Below, piece after piece: positions 1 through 10,964 of a stretch of 64,000 nt of DNA. A program made the translations under genes and the position numbers. A model generated the notes under the pieces. The model worked only from the letters and a program-made list of their open reading frames with translations, was not told where the DNA came from and made no database searches. Every line of letters starts with the position of its first letter. The first letter of the stretch is position 1. This DNA comes from Leptobrachium leishanense (Eukaryota; Chordata; Amphibia; Anura; Megophryidae): NCBI GenBank assembly GCA_009667805.1, contig CM019070.1:58160735-58224734 (forward strand), in the 5' to 3' direction.

Positions 1-560
1 TTCTGTCGTCATGACCACAAATTTATTTAATTTTGCACATTTTAAGTAAATTTATTCACATTTTTGCAGGGTTGTTTTCTTTTGTTTCAAAGCAATCAGT
101 GATCTGATCTCCAGCATCAAGGCCCAGGTACACACACAAAACCAGGTGTAACTGCTGTAATGTAAATGCATATTGAATATTACTTTACAGCTTTGATGTA
201 TGGGGAAGACAGAAAGCCTTCAGGTACTGTATGTGCTAGTGAGCATTTGACTCAATGTGGGATGTTAGATTCAAAGCTGGGGAGAGAAACCTTTGAACAA
301 ATCAGGAATTAAATGTTGCAAACGTATTTACGGGATTGAGTGCTATATGTATATGTTAGGTGTTCCATATTAATTGGCTTAATATACATTTTTGAGAATA
401 ACATAATGGTTTGTCATGTAATTATGGGGTTAATTAGGGCTTAATTAGTTATTTGAGTTCATGTGTTCAGACTTCCTCATGCTATATTGTGTTTCACTGG
501 GTCTTCATTTTTTTTTTTCTTTTTGGTAAAAAAAAAATGGAATATGTTTGTGCAAACTAA
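1..560 (+). repeat. Left half of a diverged inverted duplication (partner 52465-53070, minus)
   Basis: Read against the reverse complement of 52465-53070, this block aligns along its whole length. It shares the AT-rich stretch before an AG at 69-70, a short run ending in a GTACACAC-like step, and the words CCTTCAGG, GTGCTAGTGAGCATT, GATGTTAGATTCAAAG, TATATGTTAGGTGTTCC and TTTGAGTTCATGTGT. The copies differ by many substitutions and small indels, so the duplication is old. An acceptor-like pyrimidine tract plus AG is conserved in both, but the stretch after it does not read as a recognisable exon. The block continues off the left edge and ends where a MITE starts. Confidence 0.75.
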
Positions 561-735
561 GAGCCCTATTCCCTAGTGATCGCTAACTGTAGCGTTCAAG
601 TGAGTAAACATTAACGTCAGGATAAATTATTTTAACACACACACCTCCCACATTACAACCGTATTGCTAATCGGGGAAAAAATAGGGCATCGGTGATTGC
701 GCTAGCTTACTATACTTTGCGCACCCTGAAGGATT
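561..735 (+). repeat. MITE family R, left part (split copy; right part 1760-2161)
   Basis: The sequence starts CCCTATTCCCTAGTG and matches the left half of the intact copy at 43171-43569 (shared ATTCCCTAGTG, GATAA..TTATT, GCGCTAGCTT). The right half resumes at about 1760 after a roughly 1-kb insertion. The element ends are inverted (CCCTATTCCCTA / TAGGGAATAGGGC), as expected of a non-autonomous DNA transposon. Confidence 0.6.
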
Positions 736-1759
736 CCTGTCTCTGGGTCTCTTCCAAAGATATTGATGTATACTTTTCACGGCAGGATACAGAAGAATAC
801 ATTCAAATTGCTTTTGTAGAAAGCTGTATATTTATTTATACAATCGACACTTCGATTCTTAGCAGTCTGTATGTAGAATAAAAATAAAAGTTACAGGACC
901 AATTCAGAGCTGCAATACTTATGGCAAGATATAAAGTTCTTTGATGATCGCTGCACAGCTCAAAACTCCTTTTTCAGAGGTAATGCGTTTGCATGGCAGA
1001 TGTTACCATGCTGGAGCTTTCAAGGTGGTTCTTCAGGAATTGGTGGCTAAAAAACATTTCGATTTTCTTTTATATGATAGTTACTATTGGTTTTAGGAAC
1101 CACACGTGATGCACAATATCCTATAGGAAAAATTGTAGTGTTTTATATCTGAGCGGGAAGAACTTCTTTGTGTCTCTCTTGAAAGACTGATACTTAACAC
1201 ATGTGTGTGACTTCCTGTGGTTCACTGATAGATGCCATCTGTGTTCAGGAATGTTGAGAAGCTCTAATTACCTGCCCCCAGCTATCTAAAAGAACAGTTT
1301 CAAGTTGCCCATTCTTTATGAGCCTAAAAATGTGAGTTTCTAAATGCCCCATTTGTCTCCTGTAACCATCTGTAATAGTAATTTAAACCCTATCAGCAAA
1401 TGCAACTAATCAGTATTAGTTTATATATCTACATATATACTTACAAGGGTTGTGGTGGAAGACAAAAAGCGAGATAAAAAGCCTCCATGCTATAATTAGT
1501 TTGTTTATTATTGAAGAAGCCACTTGCATCATAGCAATTCAAAGAATTGCATCCCAGAGCTCCTCTGCTACACTCCCCATGTGCAGCAAGGAACTCTGGG
1601 AGGGATATGCAAATGACCCCTGTCTCGCTTTTATGCATCCTGGGTCTGTTATTACACAGAACCCTAAAATCAATGCTATGCCAAACTATGGCTTTCTAGC
1701 AGAGATAAGGTTTATGCAACTGGTATATATATATATAACAAATTGAATAATATATTTTT
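736..1759. repeat. Insertion inside MITE R; includes a dispersed repeat at 1475-1640
   Basis: This block interrupts MITE R, with CACCCT-like sequence on both sides (about 724-730 and 1761-1766) as a possible short target duplication. Within it, about 1475-1640 is homologous to the reverse complement of 45800-45945. Shared words include TTTATTATTG, GAAGCCA, CAATTCAAAGAA, GCATCCCAGAGCTCCT and ATGCAAATGAC. I recognise no protein domain; the longest frames are short and unremarkable. Confidence 0.4.
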
Positions 1760-2161
1760 CACACCCTATACTTTACATGGGGAGAGCAAACAGTAATTAG
1801 CATTAGGATAAGTAAGGTATTACAAAGTCCAAAGGTCTGGCCACCAGGAGCAGAGTGAGACAGGCACAAAAAGTCCCCAGTCTCCCTCCTTGATCACTCC
1901 GCGAAAGCGAGATTGCGCAGGGCTCATGGGCCGACAGCGCAATTCTCCATGGAGTCCTATTGACTCCAGGAGCTGATACTTGCAGTGCCGCAGATGCGCA
2001 ACCTCGAGTATCACCAAGGGTAGCACTGGGTTCCAGGGAAGGCTGCTGAATTAGCGCCTGCCCCAGAAAATGGTGCTAAATTGGGGATGTTACGGGGAAC
2101 CTGTAGGCCCAGGTTTTCCCTGTTAGCATCCCCATTTTAGCGTCAAGTAGGGAATAGGGCC
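1760..2161 (+). repeat. MITE family R, right part
   Basis: It matches 43345-43569 of the intact copy: CCTATACTT..ACATGGGGAGA, CAGGAG..TGATACT, GCGCCTGCCCC-like, TTTTCCC..TTAGCATCCCCATTTTAGC and the terminal AGGGAATAGGGCC. It is the inverted counterpart of the start at 561. Confidence 0.6.
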
Positions 2162-2620
2162 ATATTTTTTGTTATTACGAATCCAACTTTTTTCACAACT
2201 TCTATTGATTCTTTGTGAAAGATACCTTGCGAAATATATTGATCATGATTGTTTTACCTGTTGATAATGCAGTTACTCCCATGAGAAAAATTGGAAGATG
2301 GTGCAGATGGAAAAAAGACAATTGCACCAGGTAGTCCAGGATAGCATTGATCGACTTCTGTATATTAATATCACTTTAGTTTTTTTTTTAATCTTTTCAT
2401 TTGGAATCAGGATGAATTGCAGCCTACTAAAGCATTTAGTATCAGTACATGCATGTTCCTTGGAGAGCCTTTCTATGAGGTCACTGATTTTAATTGCTTG
2501 ATAGACTATAGGATGTAAATAAATCAGAATAGATACATTGGTTCTATACTCCAAGGAAGAAGACTAATATAGCCAAAAAGCTGGGGCTACTGTAGTCCAT
2601 TTCCCTTTGTGCATTTTACT

Positions 2621-2755
2621 GGCTGGATGGAGTAGAGGGTAACATCACTGCTCTATAACCGTGGAGACACAGGTTCGAATCCCGGCCAGAGCACCTCTCC
2701 AGTAAGTGTCCTTGGGCAAGACACCTAAAGATACATATTTGCCTACCACACAATG
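2621..2755 (+). repeat. tRNA-derived SINE, 5' part
   Basis: The head is tRNA-like, with a Pol III B box GGTTCGAATCC at 2672-2682 and an A-box-like TGGAGTAGAGG upstream, followed by CTCCAGTAAGTGTCCTTGGGCAAGACACCTAA. The same head is found complete at 59957-60170. The 3' tail is missing because another repeat begins at about 2759. Confidence 0.75.
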
Positions 2756-2758
2756 GAC

Positions 2759-3301
2759 ACTATTACGCTCTTCCATCCACTCGTTGGAGTCCATAGGACT
2801 CCATTGTGTTCCTCCCTGCCGGTCACATGACCAGCCGGATCTCGCATCGCTGGTCGGTGTAGGGATACGCAGGGAGAGGCTGGGGGGACTTTTTCCCAAA
2901 GTCTTTCCCTGCTCCCGCCGGCCGGAGGAGGCGATTGGAGCCGCGGGACACAGGGTGAGTATGCAATCTGTTTTTTTATTTTTACAGCTGATCTTAACGG
3001 ATTCTGCAGAAGCGGAATCTGTTAACACCAAGTCCTGGCTCTGGTTAACTTTGCGCTGACCAGAGCCAGGCGTTAATCAGCGCTGGGACATTGTAATACC
3101 AGTGCTGATTAACACTTTGCGCTCCCCATGTTAAACATAGGGAGCACAAAGTACAGTAACCTCGTGCAGCGCTGCGCAAGGTACCAAACGCAAACGGGTT
3201 TTTTAACCCGTTTGGATTGTAATATGCGGTAAATACCACAGCAAACGTTAATGCTCAATCAAGTAAGCATTAACATTTGCGTTAGGATTGTAATAGAACC
3301 C
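2759..3301 (+). repeat. Non-autonomous DNA transposon N1, shorter copy
   Basis: Homologous to the ends and right part of 20796-22484: TATTACGCTC start, CATAGGACTCCATTG, GTCACATGACCAGCCGGATC, AACGGATTCTGCAG..GCGGAATC, CCAAGTCCTGGCTCTGGTTAA, CTCCCCATGTTAAACATAGGGAGC and an end in GTAATAGAACCC. Several internal hairpins are visible (for example CAGAGCCAGG / CCTGGCTCTG). The translated frames across it are by-products of the repeat. Confidence 0.65.
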
Positions 3302-3306
3302 AATAT

Positions 3307-3565
3307 AGGCTGTGGAGTCCAGTGGTAACATCTCTACCCTTCAATCGTGGAGAAGCAACTCAAGGTCCCATTCGGCACATCCCACCGGTACAACTGTGGA
3401 GAAGTCTCGACTTTACGAGAAGCGGGTTCAACCTAAACAGCAGGTCGCTGATCATCGCTACAATTATGGAAAGCCGACCCGATCCCACCCAGAAGACGCC
3501 ACCAGTGAGTGTACTTGGGCAAGACACCCAACGATATGGATGTGCCTACCTCACAAAATACTTGT
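3307..3565 (+). repeat. Degenerate tRNA-SINE-like repeat
   Basis: A head similar to the SINE at 2621 (GTGGAGTCCAGTGGTAACATCTCTACCC) is followed, after unrelated sequence, by the characteristic GTACTTGGGCAAGACACCCAACGAT body. The B box is not clear, so this is an old or rearranged copy. Confidence 0.4.
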
Positions 3566-3614
3566 ATGTCTCATAGATGTATGTCACAAGGGCTTGAGGT
3601 GGTCTACTTTTTAA

Positions 3615-4686
3615 GTGGGCTATTTTCAAGTGGAGTTAAAAACAGGAGTTCAAATAACAGGTATCAATTGTTGTTTATATATTTGTTATCTTGTGGGTAT
3701 GAGTGTTAGCAAGCTTGAAGGTTTGACCCAGTGCACATCCTGCTGCATGTATGCATGTCTGGAGGACTCCTTCCAGGGTCCATATCTCTGTAGCAAGTGT
3801 GAACGTGTAGCTCTTCTGGAAGCTCACATTGGAGATCTGGAAGGGCAAATCGTAACACTGAGGCAGATTGACAATCTTGAAAGGAGCCTGCTTCTCACGG
3901 AGCAAAATATAGTTGAGGAATCTAGGGATGTGGGAGGAGTGGAGTTAACCAGGGAACAGGTTGGTAGCTGGGTGTCAGTGACACGTGGTAGCAGGGGGGG
4001 AGGGAAGAGGAAAAGGTTGGCTAGTCCTGATCTTGCGCACACCAACAGATTTGCCCCTTGAGCGAAGATGTTGGGTGCAGCAGCTCAGGTGTAGCAGTAC
4101 TGGAGGAGGCTGCTCCTCTAACAGCCGGGGGATCAGCCCACAAGTAAGGGAGGGATAAAGAGGGCAAGTAAGCCTAGACAGGTTGTGGTGGTAGGGGACT
4201 CTATTATTAAGAGAGTAGACAGGGTAATCTGTCGCGCTGATCGCCTTAACCGGACAGTTTGCTGTCTGCCGGGTGCCCGTGTTAGGCATGTGGTTGACAG
4301 AGTTGATAGATTATTGGGAGGGGCTGGAGATGACCCAGCTGTCATGGTCCATATTGGTACCAATGACAAAGTAAGCGGAAGATGGAAGGACCTGAAGAAT
4401 GATTTCAGGGAATTAGGAAGTTAATTGAAGAAGAGGTCCTCCAGGTAGTATTTTCTGAGATCCTACCTGTGCCACGTGCTACAGTGGAAAGGCAGCGGGA
4501 GATTAGGGAGGTCAATGCGTGGCTTAAAGCTTGGTGCAGGAAGGAGGGCTTTGGGTTTTTAGAGCACTGGGCTCATTTTGCACTGGGTACAATCTGTATA
4601 GTTGTGATAGATTGCACCTGAATGGAAGAGGGTCTGCTGTGCTAGGGGAGAGGATGGTTAAAAGGTTGGAGGAGACTTTAAACTAG
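3615..4686 (+). pseudogene. LINE A ORF1: Cys-rich finger, coiled coil and GDSL-type esterase
   Basis: The first frame (3615-4061) has two CxxC pairs (TSCC..YLCSKC) followed by a Leu/Glu/Gln-rich coiled coil, as in the PHD-like ORF1 finger of CR1 elements. The next part (from 4185) begins VVGDSIIKRVD, the GDSI nucleophile block of SGNH esterases, then HIGTND (about 4352-4370). The DRLHLNGRG block (about 4606-4632) would supply the catalytic Asp-His pair. The stop is TAG at 4684-4686. The reading frame is broken between the finger and the esterase and again after GTND. Known CR1 ORF1 proteins carry this esterase; a role in RNP formation or membrane interaction is inference. Confidence 0.75.
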
Positions 4687-4849
4687 TGGAAGGGGGAGGG
4701 ATACAGTATCTTACAAAATGGAGACAGAGCAGATAGCGGAGGGTTTCAGTTCAGACTAAGGGGGGTGGAGCCGGGGGGATGGGTAATGTCAGAACAGTGG
4801 AGGCATGTAATGTAAAGTCGCATTCAGCATGTGTGGGTAGAGACAACAT

Positions 4850-5870
4850 TAAATGTATGCTCGCTAATGCAAGGAGCCTCAATAAAAGATGGGGGACTAG
4901 AGGTAATAGCATACACTAAGCAATACGACATAATAGGAATAACAGAAACGTGTGGGACAAACGCATGACTGGGCTGTAAACTTAAACGGTTATACATTGT
5001 TTAGAAGGGATAGGAAACATAAGAAAGGGGGTGGAGTGTGTTTATATGTAAATCAGGATTTAAAGCCTAATATTACACAACTGGAAAGCGATGAGGGAAA
5101 TGTGGAATCCTTATGGGTAAATATTTCCTTGGGGAATAAACAGGGAAGTCAACTATTGGTTGGCATATGCTATAAACACCTAATATAGATAATGATGAGG
5201 AAGAACAACTGATAGAGCAAATTAGGAAGGCTGCAGATCACGGTAGCACTTTAATTATTGGAGATTTTAATTACCCGGACATTAATTGGGATAGTGGGAC
5301 TAGTAATTCAGCAAAGGGAATCCGGTTCCTGAACATTTTAAATGATACCTTCATGTCACAACTGGTAGAAACACCAACTAGAGAGGATAACTGTCTGGAC
5401 TTGGTTATAAACATAATGTGGATCTTTTCTCAAATATTAATGTAAAGGAAAGTTGGGAAATAGCGACCATAATATGGTGACTTTGAAATAAACTCAAAAA
5501 AACACATTCATAAGGGGCATGCTAAAATATATAATTTTAAAAAGGCCAACTTTATTAAAATAAAGGAAGCTCTCAATGTCATTGACTGGCAGAAACTCTT
5601 TCACGGGAAAAACACTGAGGATAAGTGGAATATCTTTAAACTAACACTAGAAAAGTAGACGTCACAATATATTCCACTGGTTAATAAATATAAAAGAAAC
5701 AGACTGAAACCAATGTGGCTTAGTAGGAAGGTAACTAAGGAAATGAAAAATAAAAAGAAGGCATTTAAAGCTTTTAAATTTGATAAATCTGAGGCATCCT
5801 ATAAAGCATATAGGGTAGCCAATAAAGCATGTAAAAATGCGATTAGATGGGCTAAACTAGAAAATGAAAA
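4850..5870 (+). pseudogene. LINE A ORF2, apurinic endonuclease domain (broken)
   Basis: Motifs of the APE-type endonuclease appear in order but in different frames: LANARSLN-like (about 4863), DIIGITET (about 4929), the GGGVCLYV block (about 5025-5050) and IIGDFNYPDINW (about 5256-5292), then a TPTREDNCLDLV block (about 5373-5404). The Glu of TET and the Asp/Asn of GDFN are catalytic in the family. Multiple indels prevent a continuous protein. Confidence 0.75.
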
Positions 5871-5978
5871 GAAATAGCCAAAGAGAGCAAGACCAACCCT
5901 AAAAGATTCTTTAGGTACATAAATTCTAAAAAACCCAAGAGTGAAAATGTAGGTTCACTAAAATCTGAGTCAGGGCTA

Positions 5979-7626
5979 TTGTTAACTGAAGATCAGGATA
6001 AGGCAGAAATTTTAAATGATTATTTTTCTTCAGTATTTATCAAAGAGAAACCTATAACAGGAGACATGAAATTCATTAATAAAAACTTACTAATACAAAG
6101 TGACTGGTTGATTCAGGACAAGGTTTTACAGAAATTAAACAATGTGAATGTTAATAAAGCCCCAGGGCCAGATGGAATTCACCCGCGAGTACTGAGAGAG
6201 CTATGTGTTGAAATATGTAAACCTCTGTTCTTAAATATAGGGACCACGTCAGCTTTTCTCCAATCCTCTGGTACTATTCCTGAAATAAAAGAATCTTGAA
6301 AGATTAAGAAAGGTTTAAAATTTGTGCCTGGGAATTATAGACCTGTGAGCTTAACATCTGTGGCTGGGAAAGTATTTGAGGGGTTACTAAGGATAATATT
6401 CAGGAATTTATTGGGAGGTATAATGTAATTGGCAAAAATCAGCATGGTTTCATGAAACACAGATCATGTCAGACTAACCTAATTACGTTCTATGAGGAAG
6501 TAAGTAGAAGTATAGATCAGGGGGTCGCAGTGGATGTGATTTACTTAGATTTTGCCAAAGCTTTCGACACAGTTCCACACAAAAGGTTACTATTTAAATT
6601 AAGAAAAAATGGTCTAGATGAAAATACTTGTTCTTGGATAGAAAACTGGCTAAAAGATAGGGTACAGAGAGTGGTCATAAATGGTACATTTTCAAGATGG
6701 ACACCAGTGGTAAGTGGTGTCCCTCAGGGGTCTGTTATAGGACCATACTATTCAATTTATTTATAAATGACCTTGAGATAGGCATTGAAAGTCATGTATC
6801 AGTGTTTGCAGATGACACAAAGCTAGGAAAAGTAATACAATGTGAGCAGGATGTTACTTCGCTGCAGAGGGATTTAGATAGATTGGGGGACTGGGCACTT
6901 AAATGGCAGATGAAATTTAATCTAGATAAATGCAAAGTTATGCACTTTGGAGTGAAGAACACACAAGCAATTTATACCCTAAATGGTACGGAGTTAGGGA
7001 AATCCAAGCAGGAGAAGGATTTGGGAATAATCATAGACTTCAAACTAAGTAACAATGTGCAATGTCAAACAGCAGCCGCCAAGGCCAGCAAAGTACTGGC
7101 ATGCATTAAAAGGGGAGTTCACTCACGGGATGAAAACATAATTTTGCCTCTGTATAAATCAATGGTCAGGCCGCACCTTGAATATGCCGTGCAATTTTGG
7201 GCACCTGTCTTAAAAAAAGATATTATATCGCTAGAAAAAGTGCAGAGACGGGCAACTAAATTAATAAGGGGGATGGAAGGGTTAAGTTATGAGGAAAGAC
7301 TAACAAGCTTAAACCTGTTTAGTTTAGAGAAAAGGCGCCTTAGAGGGGATCTGATAACCTTATATAAATATATACGGGGCCATTATCAACCATTGTCTGA
7401 TAACCTATTCATTAACAGGTCTATACATAGGACAAGGGGTCACCCATTTAGACTGGAAGAAAGAAAATTTAGCTTAAAGCATAGGAAGGGTTATTTTACG
7501 GTGAGAACAATAAAGCTGTGGAATTCTCTGCCTGTTGAGGTGGTTGGGTCAGAGTCTGTACAGACTTTTAAAAAACGACTGGATGACTTCCTGCAGACAC
7601 AGAATATTAAGGGTTATAATATTTAA
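5979..7626 (+). pseudogene. LINE A ORF2, reverse transcriptase and C-terminal domain (broken)
   Basis: Three frames cover the domain: 5979-6299 (APGPDGIHPRVLREL block), 6452-6766 (YLDFAKAFDTVPH, VVSGVPQGSV) and 6697-7626. The last frame keeps the catalytic FADDTK box at about 6806-6823, then WALKWQMKFNLDKCKVMHFG and the C-terminal Cys/His-free tail ending at TAA near 7626. The shift between the second and third frame falls right after the PQGS block. The active-site Asp pair is intact, but the frame breaks make the copy non-functional. Confidence 0.85.
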
Positions 7627-7830
7627 TATGTGGGTAAAAGCTTCTTGATCCAAGGAGAAATCTGACTGCCATTCTGGGGTCAAGAAGGAATTTTTTCCCA
7701 GTATGTTGCATATTCAGACTGGATTTTTTGCCTTCTTTTGGATCAACAGCAGTAGGTTATGTGGGAGAGGCTGAACCCGATGGACGCATGTCTTTTTTCA
7801 GCCTATATAACTATGTAACTATGTAACTAT

Positions 7831-8586
7831 ATAGATTGTAAGTTCCCTTGGGAACAGGGTCCTCCTGAATCAGGTCATCATCCATGTGTGGTATTCTAAT
7901 GTCACCACTATTCTTTTCCTGGTGAGCTACTTTTGTCTGCCCAATTCAATCTAGGGAATGGGGCCAAGAAGCAAGTTGCAAAATATGTTTTGTCTAGGTG
8001 CCTACGTGACCTGCACTGGCACTGTCTCTACGTATAAAAATAATCACAGGACTAGTCCATGAACTATTAAATCTAGTTTTATATCGGCTGCCTTATGGGT
8101 TTGAAATAAAATCAATACTACATGAATGTTTCTTTACCAGGTACAAAAGTCATAGGGAAATCCGTTCTTTGAAATCCTTTAAAGTCACAGGGTGGAGGGA
8201 AATGTAAATCTGTGATTCCTATCAATAAGCGTTTGAACTCTTTTCATATATTTGTTCAGGTTAGAGGTGTGATTCTATTTAACTGCATACACCTAGTAAA
8301 ATGTTACAGCTCACATTCGTACTTCAGAGGTCATTATTTTGAGAAACAAATATTTCTACTTGACGTTTGAATACATGTATCTATTGATTCACTATTACGA
8401 CACATTCTATAATATCCCCTCATTATATCTACCAAGCAAATAATCGAAAAGCTAAACAATGTAAATATACACACTTTCATTTTTGGGAAACTCTGGAAGA
8501 GGATACATACATGATTGTTTGTTTTATGTATGTGGATCATATGTATTTATGTGGTATCCAAGCAGCCTACAATTTGAATGAATATT
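7831..8586. other. Unassigned spacer
   Basis: After the LINE tail a short stretch (about 7830-7880) still resembles LINE 3' flanks. The rest is AT-rich with no long frame, no visible terminal repeats and no similarity to other parts of the window that I could see. Confidence 0.5.
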
Positions 8587-8830
8587 CCAGTGGTTCCCAA
8601 CCCTGGTCCTCAAGTACCCCTAACAGGCCAGGTTTTCCAGATATCTGAAGCACAGCACAGGTGATATGATTTGCTGCTTAGTGATTGCAGGATTCAGTCT
8701 GAATTTCCCCAAAGTAATTCTTAAAAGCTGGTCTGTTAGGGGTACTTGAGGAAGGACCCGCAGGAAACCTTCTTGCAGGAAACCTCGGCTCAATTGATTG
8801 ACAGTGAATCCCACTCAGCGTTTCGAAATC
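8587..8830 (+). repeat. hAT-type MITE (GGTTCCCAACCCTGGTCCTCAAG)
   Basis: It starts CAGTGGTTCCCAACCCTGG, the usual hAT-like terminus, followed by AACAGGCCAGGTTTTCCAGATATCTGAAGCACAGCACAGGTGATATGATTTGCTGC. A recognisable inverse of the first part (CTGTTAGGGGTACTTGAGGA) lies near 8725-8750. Relatives are at 34413-34497 and 63570-63735. Confidence 0.6.
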
Positions 8831-8844
8831 ATGGGCTACCTTAT

Positions 8845-9070
8845 TATTATTCTTTATTTATAAAGCGCCAGCATATTCCGCAGCGCTGTACAATAAGCAT
8901 AGTATAGACAGGGTTACAATACATTGAACAACATTTGACAAACAGTACAGGGGGAGATGAGGGCCTTATTCCCGTAGGAACTCACAATCTAGAAGGGTTG
9001 GGGTTGGAAACAGGAGAAGAGGACTGCAAGGTGAGAGTGATTGATGGTTGCGTCAGTGAGTATTATTATT
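8845..9070 (+). repeat. Dispersed repeat with (ATT)n and an AGCGCCAGCATATTCCGCAGCGC core
   Basis: Short ATT repeats lead into TTTATTTATAAAGCGCCAGCATATTCCGCAGCGCTGTACAAT. Diverged copies of the same core are at 58441-58510 and 63537-63570. The flank repeats ATTATTATT at about 9062. No coding content. Confidence 0.5.
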
Positions 9071-9301
9071 AACCTTGCAATGTATTGAAGCTAATCCTAA
9101 CAAACAGGGATTAACAGTAACACTAAAATGATTCCCACATTGTTATTAATTATTTTAACATCAGCCTTTGTCAAGCATATCACTATATTCACCATATCCT
9201 ATGCTAAATGTACATTTAGATCTAAAGCTGGGAACGACTCTCTTAGATATATCAGTACCCCAACTTTTACTTTTCAAACAATTTCCAGATAACACTCTTA
9301 A

Positions 9302-10964
9302 CCCCTTAGTGACCGGGCGGTTTTACACAAATCCGTCTTTTAGTGACCGCTGCTGTTTTTACGTTTCTGCGCTGTTAGTGTTTAGGTCAAATTTTCCTCT
9401 TACTCGTTTATTCGACCCACAAATATTATACACCCTTTTTCCCGCCATTAAATGGACTTTCTAGAAATACCATTATTTCCATCATATCGAATAATTTACT
9501 ATAAAAAAAATATGAAATATGAGGAAAAAAATGGTAAAAACACACTTTTTCGTAATTTAATCCCCAAAATCTACAACCACCAAAAAGACCCCGGCTAAAT
9601 AGGTTCAAAATTTTGTCCTGAGACTAGAAATACCCAATTTTTACATGCAATTGCTTTTTAACCCCTTCACTGCTGAGACAGTTCACCTATGTGCGCGGCG
9701 CTCATTCTGACCATTTTGTGCTAATTATTTTTAGATGACAGCCTAGGTCCTATTTAATTAAACTCCCCCCAGACAAAAAAAACTTTTAAAAAAAAAACAT
9801 TTTTTTATTTTATTTAATTTTTTTATTATTTTTTTTTTATTTAATTTTTTATTTTTAATTTTTTTTAAAACCAAACCTGGTCATGTTTGATATCATTGGA
9901 AAGGCCATAATCAGGCCTTTCAAATGATGTCAAATATGACCATCTAGCTGCCATGGATCGGGAGATATGGGGATCCTTAGGATCCCCTTATCTCTACATG
10001 GCAGCTAGATGGTTAACTGGCCCACTGACATCCTCACACATATGGTGAGGTTGTCAGTGGGTGGGGGGGACCTGGAGGCTTGGCTGACATCCAAGATGTC
10101 AGCCCCCCTCCAGGTTTGAATCGCGTTTTGGCGCCAATTGGCGCCGCAACGTGATCCGGCGGCGAAACTGTTAATGCCATACACCGCTAAAAAGGGGAGG
10201 CTCTCCCCTCTCCAGCAGTGCAAACGGCATCTCCCTAGCTTCAATCGTTGGGGAGATAGAGGGCTCCGAAGGAGCCCCCCCTCCCCTCCATTGAAATGCA
10301 TGGGGACGCCTGCTGATGACGTCACCACGCAGCGTGGCGACATCATCAGCCTCGCCTGCCCATGTAAATCACATGAGCAGGCTTCCTCCCTGCCAGATCA
10401 CCGTGGGATCCAGCGAGGGAGGTGAGTATCGGGCAGGAGGGGGATTAGGCGCCGCTGACGTACACTGTACGTCCGCGGGTCTAAGGCTAGGGTCAGACGA
10501 ACGCATTTTTCACGTTGCCCGTGAAAAAGTACGGTCGAACGAACGTACGTATTTTTTCAAGGAATACGCGATAGCGGTCATACGATGCGCTTCTTCGTCC
10601 GTGATTTTGTACGGATGCTCAATAAAACACTTTTTGAGTCTGGACGTTATGTTAGCCGGACATTAGCAGCGTCTGACGTCTCCTAATCACACACACACGC
10701 CGCTATGCGGCCGCAGCGCACTCTGTACGTCAGTAGTAGCGGTTTGACGTTCTCGAAAAAATGCGTTCGTTGGCCACTTGCGTTGCGCGGACGAACTTTC
10801 GTGCGGCCGTTCGTCGTATGTTCCCCGGCATTGGACGTCATTTGCTGCTAGTACGGCCGTGATTTCGTGCGGCTAAACGCACGTTAAAACTGCGCTAGTC
10901 TGACCCTAGCCTTAGGGAGACCTGTGGACAGGACGTACAGGGTACGTCAGCGGCCCTTAAGGGG
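9302..10964. mobile_element. Non-autonomous piggyBac element sharing ends with the 14303-20327 element
   Basis: Bounded by TTAA on both sides (9298-9301 and 10965-10968). The left end CCCCTTAGTGACCGGGCGGTTTTAC and about 200 bp of following sequence match the left end of 14303-20327. The right end reads GACGTACAGGGTACGTCAGCGGCCCTTAAGGGG, close to that element's right end. There is no transposase; the interior is GC-rich with hairpins (9975-10400) and carries MITE M at 10483-10914. Confidence 0.8.
10483..10914. repeat. MITE family M, copy 1
   Basis: A roughly 430-bp CpG-rich element with ends AAGGCTAGGGTCAGAC / GTCTGACCCTAGCCTTA, nested in the piggyBac-like element. Internal landmarks shared by all copies are GCGTTC, ATTTTTTCACGG-like, TCAATAAAACACTTTTTG, GGACATTAGCAGCGTCTGACGTCTCC, CACACGCCGCTA and TATTGGCCGTCATTG-like. 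Confidence 0.75.

Larger units (their letters stand above)
3600..7830 (+). mobile_element. CR1/L2-clade LINE A, near full length but inactivated
   Basis: The element has the non-LTR order: ORF1 (about 3615-4686), an AP endonuclease region (about 4850-5870), reverse transcriptase (5979-7626) and a 3' tail ending in an ACTATGTA microsatellite (about 7800-7830). There is no poly(A), which fits the CR1/L2 clade, as does the conserved block SLEKRRLRGDLI near the ORF2 C-terminus. Many stops and frameshifts make it a fossil. The same family lies on the minus strand at 62260-64000. Confidence 0.85.
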
